Assembly: GCF_965223525.1 (NCBI RefSeq)
Contig: NZ_CBDCWX010000005.1
Span: forward strand, 124,001-188,000
Direction: 5' to 3'
From: Leptofilum sp965223525
GTDB lineage: Bacteria > Chloroflexota > Anaerolineae > Promineifilales > Promineifilaceae
DNA: 64,000 nt
Shown here: positions 33,586 through 42,775 of the stretch, one piece after another
Position numbering within the stretch: the first letter of the stretch is position 1
Layout: the number at the start of each line of letters is the position of its first letter
Program-made: the position numbers and the translations under genes
The notes under the pieces: generated by a model
What the model was told of the DNA's origin: nothing
Databases searched by the model: none
Seen by the model: the letters and a program-made list of their open reading frames with translations, nothing else

Positions 33586-33963
33586 TTATTCAGCACCGAG
33601 AATATCAAGTACGTTGCCTGCTGGATCAACGACTTGCAGCCAAAAAGCACCCGGTTGCATTTCAATGGGTTCATCCTGAACAATTTTTTGGTTGTCAGCT
33701 TTTAGGCTACGATACAGCTTACCTACTGAATCAACACCTATCATGACAGTGGCTCTTGTGTTATTTTCGTCCGAATTCGCAGCTTTATATCCAGAACCTA
33801 TCCACAAATCAACATTGCCCATTGTTCCATAAATTTCACCTGGTCTAAATTCGGCCGTTTGCACAAAGCCAAAATAAGTTTCGTAAAAAGCCTGGCATGG
33901 CTCAAGTTCATCCACGTAAATCAAGGCAAATTTTAGATCTTGCACAACAACATTTTTGCTCAT
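33586..33963 (-). CDS. Glyoxalase/bleomycin-resistance (VOC) family protein
   Basis: The ATG at 33963 follows AGGAGGCGTC, giving 125 residues MSKNVVVQDLKFALIYVDEL. One VOC module is seen: EPCQAFYETYFGF, WIGSGYKAAN and the last strand GAFWLQVVDPAGNVLDIL. VOC proteins are metal-dependent lyases, dioxygenases or antibiotic-binding proteins. The conserved metal residues cannot be aligned confidently, so the reaction is unknown. It stands alone between the GT39 and sortase genes. Confidence 0.8.
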   Translation of the reverse strand: MSKNVVVQDLKFALIYVDELEPCQAFYETYFGFVQTAEFRPGEIYGTMGNVDLWIGSGYKAANSDENNTRATVMIGVDSVGKLYRSLKADNQKIVQDEPIEMQPGAFWLQVVDPAGNVLDILGAE

Positions 33964-34059
33964 GACGCCTCCTAGTTTACACACTTAAAAGAACACTTGT
34001 TCTGAATTGTAGCTAAACAAACCTAAGTCTGCAAAACCCCAGATACAGCAGAAGCTAAT

Positions 34060-36048
34060 TCAATTGCCAATTTCTAATGGAGATACGGCCGTAAAATCCC
34101 CCACTATCTCCCCATCTTCCCCTAAAACAGGTAGGCGGTTGCCAGAAAGTCGATCGTAAATGCCCACGATGGCTTGGTAGCTGCCCAGCGTAGTTTCCAC
34201 TGGAATGGGGATGGGATGAATTTGGGCCACCAAATCCCCTGCTTGCCAGGCCCAAGATGGCGCATCCAGCGCATCTCGCTGGGCAAAGGGCATCCCAGAC
34301 GCATCTAGAAGCTGCGTAAACATGACCACATCGGTGGTAAAGGCGGGCGGCACAATTGGCCCCGCGTTGGCTGGGTTGGTCACGCGCCAGATGAGGAGCA
34401 ATTCGGCCGTTCCACCAGGAGTCACAGAGTTGAGCCATTGGGCATGGTGCAAGGCAAGGGCGTTGTTGAAGTTGGCCAGCGCAGGCTCCTGCGCCCACGC
34501 CTGCAACTGTGAGGCATCCAGCCAATAATCGGTAAAGCTGGGGTCTAGATCATCGGGCCGCATGGCAACCGTTTGGCGCGGTTCTAGCCATTGGGCAAAA
34601 AACGGATGTGGCGGCGTGGAAGCGGGAATCATGGCGCGGCTACTTTGGCCGCCGGGAGCCACCAGCGCCCAGCTTGCATCGGCCCATCGCTTGTTGGCTT
34701 CTTCACCAGTCAGCACTAAATTGATAGAGGGATCGTGTGCTGGGCCGGGGTAAACGGTAGAAAGCAGCACTGGCTCTGTAGAACTTTCGTTTGCCAGATA
34801 GTCGAGCGTTGCCACGAGGTTCACCTGGTACGCGCCGCGCACGCCTGGATTATTGGCCCAGGTAATGAAGTAGTCGGTACTGCTACTCCAGCCAGCAAAC
34901 AGCAGCCAAACGGCCGTACCCACCCCAAGCACCCAGCGAGGCAATGTTGAGATTTTGGGCTTGAGCCACTGCACAACCGTACCAAAGCCAATGGCTGGCA
35001 GCACAAAAACAGGAATCAGTGCGGCCAAATTGCGGGTGGTGTTGGCCGTTGGCCCCGTGATGAGTGAGGGCAAAATACCTATGCCAAACCACAGCAGCAC
35101 AACAGCATAAGACGGCCGCTTCCACCGCCACAAACAAATCCCCAACCCAAGTACAAAGAAAACGGCCGTCACTGCATCAAACACAGGCCGGCCTGGAATG
35201 TTGTACGCCAAAAATTGGTCACCGAAGCCCGGCCAGACGAAGGCCAGCAGTGCCGCCGTTGCATTTTCCCAAAGCGGCAGCAAATTGCCGTTACGCAAAT
35301 TTTCCAGCGGCGCATCCAACATGCTTAACCGCGTCAGGGCATACGGATTTTTCTCCAAATAAACAAAAAGCGGCGTGACGAGTATGCCCGCCAACAGCAG
35401 CCCTGCGATTACAAATCGCCAGCTTTGCCGGAATATTCCCCGCTGCTGCCAGGCCAAATACGCCAAAAAGAGGGGGAAAACCAGCCAGGCCACTCGCGCT
35501 GCCAAATAGATGTGCAAGGTAATGGCTACGCAAACGCCAAATGCTACCGTCCACCCCCAGCTGCGGCGCGACTGCCCATCACTTTTGTCTAAAAGTAGCC
35601 AGAAGAAGTAAACGGCCGTTCCCATGAAAAAGGGCAGCATCCCCGCTCGCAGCGCCTCCCGTGCCGACGCCAAAGGCCAAAATGTAATACTAAGGAGAAC
35701 GGCCGTTACCAGCGCAGTTGTCTCATCAAAGCGGCGGCGCACCCACAAGTAACTCACCCCAATAGCAAAAACGCTAAATAACACATTCACAAAGCGCAAG
35801 GCAAACAGCGTCTTCCCAAATAGCCACATGCTGGCAGCGGCCGTGTAGCTATACAGCGGTTCGCTGCCATAATTCAGCGGAAACACAAACAGCCACACGC
35901 CCTGCAAAATGCCAATCGCCTCGCGTCCATGATTCGCTTCATCGTGTGTCAGCCCTGGTGGAATCTCTGAGAGCGCGTATAGGCGTAGGCCAAACGCCAG
36001 TAACAAAATGAGCAGAATGGGTAGCCATTTTTGGTATTGTTTCATCAC
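34060..36048 (-). CDS. PMT-type GT39 membrane glycosyltransferase
   Basis: The 662-residue protein starts MMKQYQKWLPILLILLLAF and carries PPGLTHDEANHGREAIGIL in the first loop, with the catalytic-type Asp-Glu. Roughly 12 membrane helices follow, then a C-terminal soluble domain (HHAQWLNSVTPGGTAELLLIW and later QIHPIPIPVETTLGS) similar to those of the two GT39 genes at 26-30 kb. The loop enlarged by repeats in those paralogues is short here (LLDKSDGQSRRSWGW). It is the last minus-strand gene before the strand switch at 36 kb. Donor and acceptor are unknown. Confidence 0.82.
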   Translation of the reverse strand: MMKQYQKWLPILLILLLAFGLRLYALSEIPPGLTHDEANHGREAIGILQGVWLFVFPLNYGSEPLYSYTAAASMWLFGKTLFALRFVNVLFSVFAIGVSYLWVRRRFDETTALVTAVLLSITFWPLASAREALRAGMLPFFMGTAVYFFWLLLDKSDGQSRRSWGWTVAFGVCVAITLHIYLAARVAWLVFPLFLAYLAWQQRGIFRQSWRFVIAGLLLAGILVTPLFVYLEKNPYALTRLSMLDAPLENLRNGNLLPLWENATAALLAFVWPGFGDQFLAYNIPGRPVFDAVTAVFFVLGLGICLWRWKRPSYAVVLLWFGIGILPSLITGPTANTTRNLAALIPVFVLPAIGFGTVVQWLKPKISTLPRWVLGVGTAVWLLFAGWSSSTDYFITWANNPGVRGAYQVNLVATLDYLANESSTEPVLLSTVYPGPAHDPSINLVLTGEEANKRWADASWALVAPGGQSSRAMIPASTPPHPFFAQWLEPRQTVAMRPDDLDPSFTDYWLDASQLQAWAQEPALANFNNALALHHAQWLNSVTPGGTAELLLIWRVTNPANAGPIVPPAFTTDVVMFTQLLDASGMPFAQRDALDAPSWAWQAGDLVAQIHPIPIPVETTLGSYQAIVGIYDRLSGNRLPVLGEDGEIVGDFTAVSPLEIGN

Positions 36049-36233
36049 AAGAGGCGCATTATAAAGAATAGCAAATAAATCTGCACACTTCAGCTTTGCA
36101 AAATCAGTGCAGGCTCTCCACTGATTTTTAGTCCGTGCAGGCGGGCTTTGTAATCATAGCTGCGATTTTAATCGCCGGATTAAGTCTCAAATTTCGGGAG
36201 TGACTAAACACAAAGGCATGGTATAAAAGGCAC

Positions 36234-36593
36234 ATGAACCAATGTCCGCACTGTCACCGAACAGATTCTCAAGTTAGAAATGGCAAAACTGTGGCTGGTA
36301 GCCAAGTATTCAAATGCAAAGCCTGCAATCGTAAATATGTACCCCAGCCTCAGCCAAATGGCCATCCAATTGCCATCCGCCAACAAGCCATTCGCTTGGT
36401 CTTGGATGGCAATAGCCAACGTCAGGCAGCACGACATCTAGGTGTTGCGCCACAGTCGGTCGCTAATTGGCTTAAAGCATACGCTGATAAGTTGCCATCA
36501 ACCTTGCCCGGCCCTAATGAACCAGTGGAAGTAGCTGAACAGGATGAGCTCTTCACCTTTATCGGTGAGAAAAAAACGAAATCTACATCATGA
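36234..36593 (+). CDS. insA: IS1 InsA-like protein (zinc finger and HTH)
   Basis: This is identical to the frame at 17911-18270: N-terminal zinc finger, HTH and the DELFTFIG end that supplies the first catalytic Asp after frameshifting. The slip tract is AAAAAAA followed by C (36570-36577). Shifting there by -1 gives KKNEIYIMTVVDRQ, entering the InsB frame without the ATG. Confidence 0.92.
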   Translation: MNQCPHCHRTDSQVRNGKTVAGSQVFKCKACNRKYVPQPQPNGHPIAIRQQAIRLVLDGNSQRQAARHLGVAPQSVANWLKAYADKLPSTLPGPNEPVEVAEQDELFTFIGEKKTKSTS

Positions 36594-36985
36594 CCGTTGT
36601 AGACCGGCAAACCCGCTGTTTTCTAGGGATTGAGCCCGTTTTGCAACGCACGCAGGCAGTGGCACAAAAAATGATTGATGAGGCGCCTGCCGAGCAGTAT
36701 TACAGTGACAAGTTCCCTCTGTACGACAGTTTGATTTATCGTCGCGGCTACCATTTATCGCTAAGAGATAAGAGCGAAACGTACTCAGTTGAAGGAGGCA
36801 ATGCGGAACTGCGACACTATCTCACTCGACTAGTCAGAAAGAGCCGTTGCTTCTCACGCAGCTTGGTTTGGTTAAATCGTCATGTGAAAGCGTTTGCTCA
36901 TGCCTGGAACCGACGTCAGTTGCACAATCGGATGCGGCCGTTTGACAAGAAACATGTGATTGAGTTCGTATGCCTACAGAATTAG
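36590..36985 (+). CDS. insB: IS1 transposase, InsB-like part
   Basis: This 131-residue frame is identical in sequence to 17519-17914 and overlaps insA by 4 bases (ATGA). It carries the second Asp (YYSDKFPLYD) and the Glu (YSVEGGNAELRHYL) of the DDE triad. It is expected to be made mainly as an InsAB frameshift product. Confidence 0.92.
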   Translation: MTVVDRQTRCFLGIEPVLQRTQAVAQKMIDEAPAEQYYSDKFPLYDSLIYRRGYHLSLRDKSETYSVEGGNAELRHYLTRLVRKSRCFSRSLVWLNRHVKAFAHAWNRRQLHNRMRPFDKKHVIEFVCLQN

Positions 36986-37018
36986 CCACTCCCCAAATTT
37001 CTATTTGGTTTTTACATA

Positions 37019-37027
37019 TGCTATAAT
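37019..37027 (+). promoter_or_regulatory. Extended -10 promoter of LCP gene
   Basis: TGCTATAAT is an extended -10 box; transcription would begin near 37034, about 12 bases before the ATG. It lies in the 52 bases left between IS1 copy 2 and the gene, so the gene probably kept its core promoter while losing upstream sequence. Confidence 0.6.
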
Positions 37028-37045
37028 CGCCCCCGCATTTCTAGC

Positions 37046-38509
37046 ATGAAACGCACAAAAAGTATGAAAGTTAATTCAACTCGTCGCACCCCTCCCCGAA
37101 TTCGTTTACCGCTGTGGGCTGTATCGCTTCTGGGTTTGGGAATTATTATTTTGCTTATTGGTAGCTCGGTTTGGCTGTACCAGACGGTTCAGGCAACCGT
37201 TTCTTCTCTAGAAGTCATCAACCCCGATTTTGCCAATCCAAACAGCAGTAGCGCCGCAGCTGTGCAAACATTGCCCGCACCCAGCAGCAGCGATTCTTCT
37301 AATAACGCTGCTGATAACGAGCCAGCCCCCATTCTTTCAACAGATGCTCTTCGGCCGTGGGAGGGCAAAAATCGGGTCTCGATTTTGTTGCTGGGCATTG
37401 ACCAGCGGTGCGAAGAAGATGGCCCCACTCACACAGACAGCATGATGGTGCTAACGATTGATCCAGTTGGCTTGTCTGCGGCCGTTTTATCATTACCGCG
37501 TGATTTGTGGGTAGAAATTCCAGATTTTGGGGTTGACCGGATTAACCAGGCTCATTATCTGGGCGAAATTTATGAATATCCCGGTGGCGGCCAAGCGTTG
37601 GCCGTCCAAACCGTTGAAACCTTATTAGGGGTACCGATTGACTATTATGTTGCCGTTAATTTTGAAGCATTTGTAGAAGTGGTTGATCTCATTGGGGGTA
37701 TTGATATTGATGTTCTTGAAGCGATTGATGACCCCAATTACCCCGATCGGTGCTATGGTTATGATCCTTTCTCTATTGAAGCAGGCAAACAACATTTAGA
37801 TGGTGAAACAGCATTAAAATATGCCCGTACGCGGGCAACCTTTGGCGGTGATGTTGATCGCGCCGCTCGTCAACAGGCTGTCATTTTGGCGGTGCGTCAG
37901 CAGGTCTTTGACCTGAATAACGTGACGCAGCTAATTGCCCAAGCGCCACAATTGTGGCACACGTCGCAAGAGAATATACGTACCAATATGACGCTGGATG
38001 AAGCCATTCAGTTGGCTTTGCTGGCGCAAGATATTCCTCGTGACAGTATTCGTACGGCCGTTCTTAACTTTGACTATGTATACAACGAAACCACACCAGA
38101 CGGCCGCCAGGTGCTTGTGCCTGTGCGCGAAAATATACGCCAACTACGAGACCAGTTGTTTGCCCCCCCGGCCATTCCCACGCCGGTTATTGAAAATCTT
38201 CCTGCGCTCATGGCTGCTGAAGAAGCCCGCGTGGCTGTGCTAAACGGTACACCCGAATTTGGCTTGGCGGCCTCTACCCAGGAATATTTACAATCTTTTG
38301 GCATTAACGTTGTTGAAATTGGTAATGCAGACGCCTCAACGTATCTCACTTCTCAGATTATCACCTATGGATCATACCCCAACACCAGCCGCTACCTAAC
38401 CCAGTTGATGCACGTCCCCCCGCTCAACGTCAGTAGCGGCACCAATCCTGACGGCGACTACGATATCCTGATCATCATCGGCAATGATTGGAGAGTACCT
38501 GGCTCATAG
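37046..38509 (+). CDS. LytR-CpsA-Psr (LCP) family envelope ligase
   Basis: The 487-residue protein has a short basic N-terminus, one membrane segment (LLGLGIIILLIGSSVWLY), a Ser/Ala linker, and an LCP domain from about 105 to 320: ILLLGIDQ, HTDSMMVLTIDPVGLSAAVLSLPRDLWVEIPDFGVDRINQAH, VDLIGGIDIDVLEAIDD and GETALKYARTRATFGGDVDRAARQQ with catalytic-type Arg/Asp. LCP enzymes attach polyprenyl-linked glycopolymers to peptidoglycan. A LytR_C domain follows (RVAVLNGTPEFGLAASTQEYLQSFGI). It fits the many sugar-transfer genes here. IS1 copy 2 lies directly upstream. Confidence 0.92.
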   Translation: MKRTKSMKVNSTRRTPPRIRLPLWAVSLLGLGIIILLIGSSVWLYQTVQATVSSLEVINPDFANPNSSSAAAVQTLPAPSSSDSSNNAADNEPAPILSTDALRPWEGKNRVSILLLGIDQRCEEDGPTHTDSMMVLTIDPVGLSAAVLSLPRDLWVEIPDFGVDRINQAHYLGEIYEYPGGGQALAVQTVETLLGVPIDYYVAVNFEAFVEVVDLIGGIDIDVLEAIDDPNYPDRCYGYDPFSIEAGKQHLDGETALKYARTRATFGGDVDRAARQQAVILAVRQQVFDLNNVTQLIAQAPQLWHTSQENIRTNMTLDEAIQLALLAQDIPRDSIRTAVLNFDYVYNETTPDGRQVLVPVRENIRQLRDQLFAPPAIPTPVIENLPALMAAEEARVAVLNGTPEFGLAASTQEYLQSFGINVVEIGNADASTYLTSQIITYGSYPNTSRYLTQLMHVPPLNVSSGTNPDGDYDILIIIGNDWRVPGS

Positions 38510-38661
38510 CTGTGCCTGCCTGATGTTTGGGTAGCACTGTTTGTCTCTCCAGAAACGGCCGTGTTCGCCTGCTGGCTGCTAATGCTTGGCTTTTAGGCAA
38601 TTTGTAAGCAAGTAAGCAAGCCTAGTCGGGCACGTTTGAGGAGAAAACAGGAGGATTGTCC

Positions 38662-40806
38662 ATGCGAAAACCAAGCTGGTCCTGTTTGTTGTTTGGGCTA
38701 ATGTTGGCAACCCTTATTGCCTGCAAACCCATCAGCGAAGATGAACAGGAGCAACCGACTGCTGAACAACCAACAGCCACAACAGATGTTCCCATCGAAA
38801 GTCTAGGTGAACAGGCTGCTACAGTGCCCATTCCTACCAAGCCGTTGGCCACCAGCGCGCCACCCCCTGCGCCAACGGCCGTTCCCACCTCGGCTGCGTA
38901 CGCTGGTTGGCAACAAATTGGCAATCCAGCGACAGGGTTACAGTTAATGGCTCCCCCAAGCTGGTTCAATTTGTCTGGTCAGGTTGATACGGCCGTTGCC
39001 GCCAATGAACTAGGCATCACGGTCTTACTGTTGGCAGACTCACAGCGCACTGGCGATGGCCTGCTTGGCAACAAAAACATTGGCGACGGCGCGTACGTCG
39101 CGGGTCTCATTACCCATCTGGATTTCCCCCCCAACACCCCCCAGGCCACGCTCAACCGCCTGGCAACAGACCTTACCAGCCAGGCAGAAAGAACAATCAT
39201 CGCTCAAGCAACAACGGTAAACGCCACCGTCGGCAGCGGCGGCATGGTAACAGGATCCTATTTAGACCTAGTAGGGACACCACTGCTTTTTAGCGCCAGT
39301 GGCACCAATGTGCGTACCCGAATTTATCTATTCTCTACCGCCCTGGGGGGCAATCTTAGCCAGCAAACCCAGGCACTTTTTATTATGAGCAGTGCCGATG
39401 GGCAATGGCCTCTATACGAAGCAACCTTTGAGAAGATGGCCAACAGCATTATTCTGCACAACATTTATGCCGATATTGTCATTCAGGATGGCTCTGCCAA
39501 CGTTCTTGGCAGCTTGGGTCAGCAAGATTTGGTCAATGGAGAACTGAGTGAAGGCGTCAAAGACGTGTGGACGTTTAGCTTGCCCGGCTCTCGCTATGCC
39601 AACATCACCCTTAGCCCAGATAACAAAGACATTGATCTCATTCTGTCACTCATCAGCCCCACAGGGCAAACGGTAACACGCATAGACAACGGGTACGCGG
39701 GCGATACCGAAATTATGATTGACAATTTACTGCAAGATAGCGGCCTGTATGTGGTGGAAGTAAGTGAATTTTTTGGCGACACGGGTCGTTACACCATGAG
39801 CCTGGTTTTAACGGAAGAACCACTCTTTGGGGGCGGCGGCCGTTTGTCACCGGGGCAAACCATTCAAAGCACATTGGCCCGCGGCGCACAACATATCTGG
39901 ACATTCACGGGCAATGCTCAGGAGGTTATTAGCATTGTGCTGACGCCAGAAAACCAGTTTGATGCCATTCTAGATATTTACGGCCCGGATGGATCACGTT
40001 TGGCAGCTCTGGATGAAGGGTTCAGTGGCGATGCCGAGGTAGTGGCCGCTTTGGAATTGCCACTTACCGGTGAATATGACATTTTGGTACGCAGCTTCGC
40101 CGGGGAAGGCGGTGGCTACTCGCTTTCTTTGGATGAGGGTGGTGATAGGACGAGTAATTTTTATGATGCTGGAGATCTGATCGCTGGGCAGATTGCTCAA
40201 GAAACCTTGCGGGCAAATGAAGCCCACGCCTGGTTCTTTACGGGCCATGCCGGGGATGAAATCTTTATTACCGTCAATCCACTTACGCCTGATTTAGATC
40301 TTGATGTTTGGCTGCTCGATGCGAACGTGGCGCGTTTGGCGGAGGAAGATAGCTTCCTTGCCGGCGAATCTGAAACTATTAACTATACTTTGCCAGAAGA
40401 TAGTCAATATCTGGTATTGGTTCGGGACTTTTTTGGGGAACCGGGTCAGTATGAAATTGATTTGCAAGTCAACCAAGCCACGCCGCCAGAGGAGGCTGGT
40501 ACGTTGGATTTTGGCACGGCCGTTTCTGACACGCTTCAGCCATATCAAATGGTGGTTTGGTATTTTGAGGCGGAAGATGGGGATGAAATTGACATTGAGC
40601 TAACCCCGGGCAATGATAGCGCTGATTTACTCTTTACTGTTTACGACCCGTCGGGCAACCAGATTTGGTCAATAGACGCTGCCCAAGCAGGCGAGGGCGA
40701 AGCCGTGAACGCTTACCCCGTGATGATTGAAGGGCGCTGGAGCATTGTGGTACGCGAATTCTTTGGTGAAGCAACCAGCTACACACTGGAGATCAACGAA
40801 AATTAG
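38662..40806 (+). CDS. Lipoprotein with four PPC-type repeats
   Basis: ATG at 38662 follows AGGAGG (38649-38654). The 714-residue product has a lipobox LIAC near residue 20, a Thr/Pro linker, and a first domain (residues about 85-265; YAGWQQIGNPATGLQLMAPP) of unknown fold. Four repeats of about 100 residues follow, each with a pattern like WTFSLPGSRYANITLSPDN...DLILSLISPTGQ...YVVEVSEFFGDTGRYTMSL, which is the bacterial pre-peptidase C-terminal (PPC) domain. Each repeat ends with a Phe-Gly-Glu/Asp turn. PPC domains bind substrate or calcium on secreted enzymes. No catalytic domain is present, so it is a surface adhesin or envelope-binding protein. It ends overlapping the convergent gene by 4 bases. 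Confidence 0.85.
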   Translation: MRKPSWSCLLFGLMLATLIACKPISEDEQEQPTAEQPTATTDVPIESLGEQAATVPIPTKPLATSAPPPAPTAVPTSAAYAGWQQIGNPATGLQLMAPPSWFNLSGQVDTAVAANELGITVLLLADSQRTGDGLLGNKNIGDGAYVAGLITHLDFPPNTPQATLNRLATDLTSQAERTIIAQATTVNATVGSGGMVTGSYLDLVGTPLLFSASGTNVRTRIYLFSTALGGNLSQQTQALFIMSSADGQWPLYEATFEKMANSIILHNIYADIVIQDGSANVLGSLGQQDLVNGELSEGVKDVWTFSLPGSRYANITLSPDNKDIDLILSLISPTGQTVTRIDNGYAGDTEIMIDNLLQDSGLYVVEVSEFFGDTGRYTMSLVLTEEPLFGGGGRLSPGQTIQSTLARGAQHIWTFTGNAQEVISIVLTPENQFDAILDIYGPDGSRLAALDEGFSGDAEVVAALELPLTGEYDILVRSFAGEGGGYSLSLDEGGDRTSNFYDAGDLIAGQIAQETLRANEAHAWFFTGHAGDEIFITVNPLTPDLDLDVWLLDANVARLAEEDSFLAGESETINYTLPEDSQYLVLVRDFFGEPGQYEIDLQVNQATPPEEAGTLDFGTAVSDTLQPYQMVVWYFEAEDGDEIDIELTPGNDSADLLFTVYDPSGNQIWSIDAAQAGEGEAVNAYPVMIEGRWSIVVREFFGEATSYTLEINEN

Positions 40807-41645
40807 TGGTTTTGAACAAAGTTAATTTGCAGCAGGTTTTCGTCGCAGTTGGGTCTGGTTTGCACGCGATAAATTTGGGAAACGGCCGTGCCGCTCGGCG
40901 ACTCTAACTGCACATTGTAATCACGCGTCACGGGGGAATCGAAAACAAACTGCTCCCAGCCAGATGGCCCATAATCCGGGGCACTGCCCACCAGCACCCG
41001 CTCATCTATGCCGCTGCCCCACACATGCACCCGGTAACTGCCAAATGCCACTGGATTCCGGTTTAAATCCAGCACCTCGCCTGCAATTCCCAACCAACCA
41101 CAGCCCGCATTATTGGCATGATTTTGCAAATAAAATGGGCTGTTGTCTGTTTTGGTGAATATGAAGGCAGACCGTGTGGCAGTAGGCGTAGGCGTGGGGC
41201 CGGGTGGCGTGACTGTGGGCGTGTTGGTTGCTGTGGGCGTGTAGGTAGGCGTAGGCGTTTTGGTGGGGAACGTGGGCAGTGGCGATGGCGTGACCGATGG
41301 CTTGAGGGTGCTGAATGGCAGCGGCGTGGTGGAGGGCTGTGCGGGCGGTGGCGTCCAGGTTGGGGCTAAGGGTGGCTCTGTTTCTGTGGGGGTGGCCGTG
41401 GGCAGTTCAATGGCGGCAACCACGGTTGGCAATTCCTCGTCTGGAGCAAAAGCTGGTGGCAAAGCTACTGTTGGCAACGACTCGCCCAATCTGTCTAGAA
41501 AAGCAAGAGACGGCAGCCGCTCAGGTGCCAGAAAAAAGAGCGCAATCATGACAATAATGCCAACTGAGAGCAGCAGCAGCAAGGCCGCAGCCAGGCTCAT
41601 CAAGCGTCCAGCACAACCGGAATGTCGTCTACCTTGGGTAGCCAT
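40803..41645 (-). CDS. Membrane-anchored protein with TPT linker
   Basis: The start ATG at 41645 (MATQGRRHSGCAG) is chosen because the longer frame to 41726 overlaps the upstream gene. The 280-residue product has one membrane segment (LMSLAAALLLLLSVGIIVMIALFF), a long Pro/Thr-rich linker (PTPTYTPTATNTPTVTPPGP), and a C-terminal module of about 100 residues (FYLQNHANNAGCGWLGIAGEVLDLNRNPV... YNVQLESPSGTAVSQIYRV), likely a beta-sandwich outside the membrane. Two Cys in the module could form a disulfide. Its role is unknown; the linker suggests a spacer through a thick envelope layer. It follows the parvulin-like gene by 14 bases. Confidence 0.75.
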   Translation of the reverse strand: MATQGRRHSGCAGRLMSLAAALLLLLSVGIIVMIALFFLAPERLPSLAFLDRLGESLPTVALPPAFAPDEELPTVVAAIELPTATPTETEPPLAPTWTPPPAQPSTTPLPFSTLKPSVTPSPLPTFPTKTPTPTYTPTATNTPTVTPPGPTPTPTATRSAFIFTKTDNSPFYLQNHANNAGCGWLGIAGEVLDLNRNPVAFGSYRVHVWGSGIDERVLVGSAPDYGPSGWEQFVFDSPVTRDYNVQLESPSGTAVSQIYRVQTRPNCDENLLQINFVQNH

Positions 41646-41659
41646 GAATAGTGTGCAGC

Positions 41660-42658
41660 CTACGAGCCGCTGCTTACCTCGACCACACGCTCGATGGTCG
41701 CAGCTTGCCAAAGGCCATCCAGCCAAGTTTCAATTGTGCCTTGCACCAAAATTTCCCGGACCTGCGTGTCCAACGGCCGTTCCGGATCGCGCTCAATCAA
41801 CTGTACGAGGTAATAAACGGGGATGCCTTCGGCATTGACGGCCGTAATTACCTCGCTTACCCTGCCCGGCTCGGTTAGGGCAAAGGCAGCGGTTTCCACC
41901 TCTGGCACCAGCAACGTGCCTGCTGCAAAAAAGCCCAAATCGCCCCCATTTTCTCCCGTGACCCGATCCAGCGAATGAATCTGGGCCAGCGTGGCAAAAT
42001 CATCCCCGTTTTGTAGCTGGGCCAGCAATGTGTTGGCCAAATTCAGGTCATCTACCTGCAAATAACGAGCGTGAACTTGCTCCACAGCAAAGGGAACCTC
42101 GGCTGTAACGGCCGCTACCATCTGTTCTAAAATAAGGCCATATGCCACTTCGTTTCGAATTTCTTCTTCCGTATATTGATTGGCTTCTAGCCAGGCTGAA
42201 AAATTTTCTGCGCTGCCAGCACGTTCTTGCAAGGCAATCAACGCCTGCTCCACCATTTCATCCGTTATCACAATCCCCCGCGCCGCAGCCGCCTGGCGAA
42301 TGAGCAGCTTCCCGATGAGCGCGTTCAACACCTCAGTTTTGTAGCTTTCGTCGCCAGATACTGTTCCCAATTCTGTTACGGCCTGCTCATACCGCACCAG
42401 TTCAGCTTCAAACAGAGCTAATGGCAGCGGCTCGCCATTCACTACTGCTGCCAAAGGGGTGTCAGGCGTGGGGGTAATGGGAACGGCCGTTTCCGTCGGC
42501 AGCACAATCGGCTCATCACTCACCACTGGGGGAGCTAGCGTTTCGTCTGTTTGTTCAGTGCCGCTAACTGGGGGAACGGCCGTGGGCAACGGATGTTCTT
42601 CCCCACAAGCCACCAACACCAGAAACAGCAGCAAAAATAACCAAAATGTTCGTTTCAT
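41660..42658 (-). CDS. Parvulin/SurA-like peptidyl-prolyl isomerase lipoprotein
   Basis: The start at 42658 (MKRTFWLFLLLFLVLVAC) has a lipobox LVAC; 332 residues. A SurA_N/PrsA-type chaperone region follows (AVVNGEPLPLALFEAELVRYEQ, then helical segments), then a rotamase domain: VHARYLQVDDLNLANTLLAQL, DFATLAQIHSLDRVTGENGGDLGFFAAGTLLVPEVETAAFALTEPGRVSEV. These features are those of PrsA and SurA, which fold exported proteins. A lipid anchor places it outside the membrane. The adjacent PPC lipoprotein and secreted modules could be clients. Confidence 0.88.
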   Translation of the reverse strand: MKRTFWLFLLLFLVLVACGEEHPLPTAVPPVSGTEQTDETLAPPVVSDEPIVLPTETAVPITPTPDTPLAAVVNGEPLPLALFEAELVRYEQAVTELGTVSGDESYKTEVLNALIGKLLIRQAAAARGIVITDEMVEQALIALQERAGSAENFSAWLEANQYTEEEIRNEVAYGLILEQMVAAVTAEVPFAVEQVHARYLQVDDLNLANTLLAQLQNGDDFATLAQIHSLDRVTGENGGDLGFFAAGTLLVPEVETAAFALTEPGRVSEVITAVNAEGIPVYYLVQLIERDPERPLDTQVREILVQGTIETWLDGLWQAATIERVVEVSSGS

Positions 42659-42775
42659 ATTGTTTTCCAAATACAAAATTTTGGCGATTATACCCAGCCC
42701 AAAAGGGATGCCAACTCACAACGCCTGCCCCAAACGGATTCTCACAAAAATTTCACTGCCTCCTAAAACAAAAAA

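Larger units (their letters stand above)
36196..36993 (+). mobile_element. IS1-family insertion sequence, copy 2 (798 bp)
   Basis: The ends are GGGAGTGACTAAA and, on the other strand, GGGAGTGGCTAAT. It is flanked by an 8-base direct repeat CAAATTTC (36188-36195 and 36994-37001). Its length and both proteins equal those of copy 1 at 17511-18308 but the orientation is reversed. It sits 52 bases upstream of the LCP gene start. Confidence 0.93.

Noticed and set aside
17511..36993. Composite transposon formed by the two IS1 copies
   Set aside because: Each copy has its own matching target duplication (AGGCCGGGC and CAAATTTC) on both sides. They are thus separate insertions; a composite would share one duplication at the outer ends. 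The 18 kb between them carries housekeeping genes.
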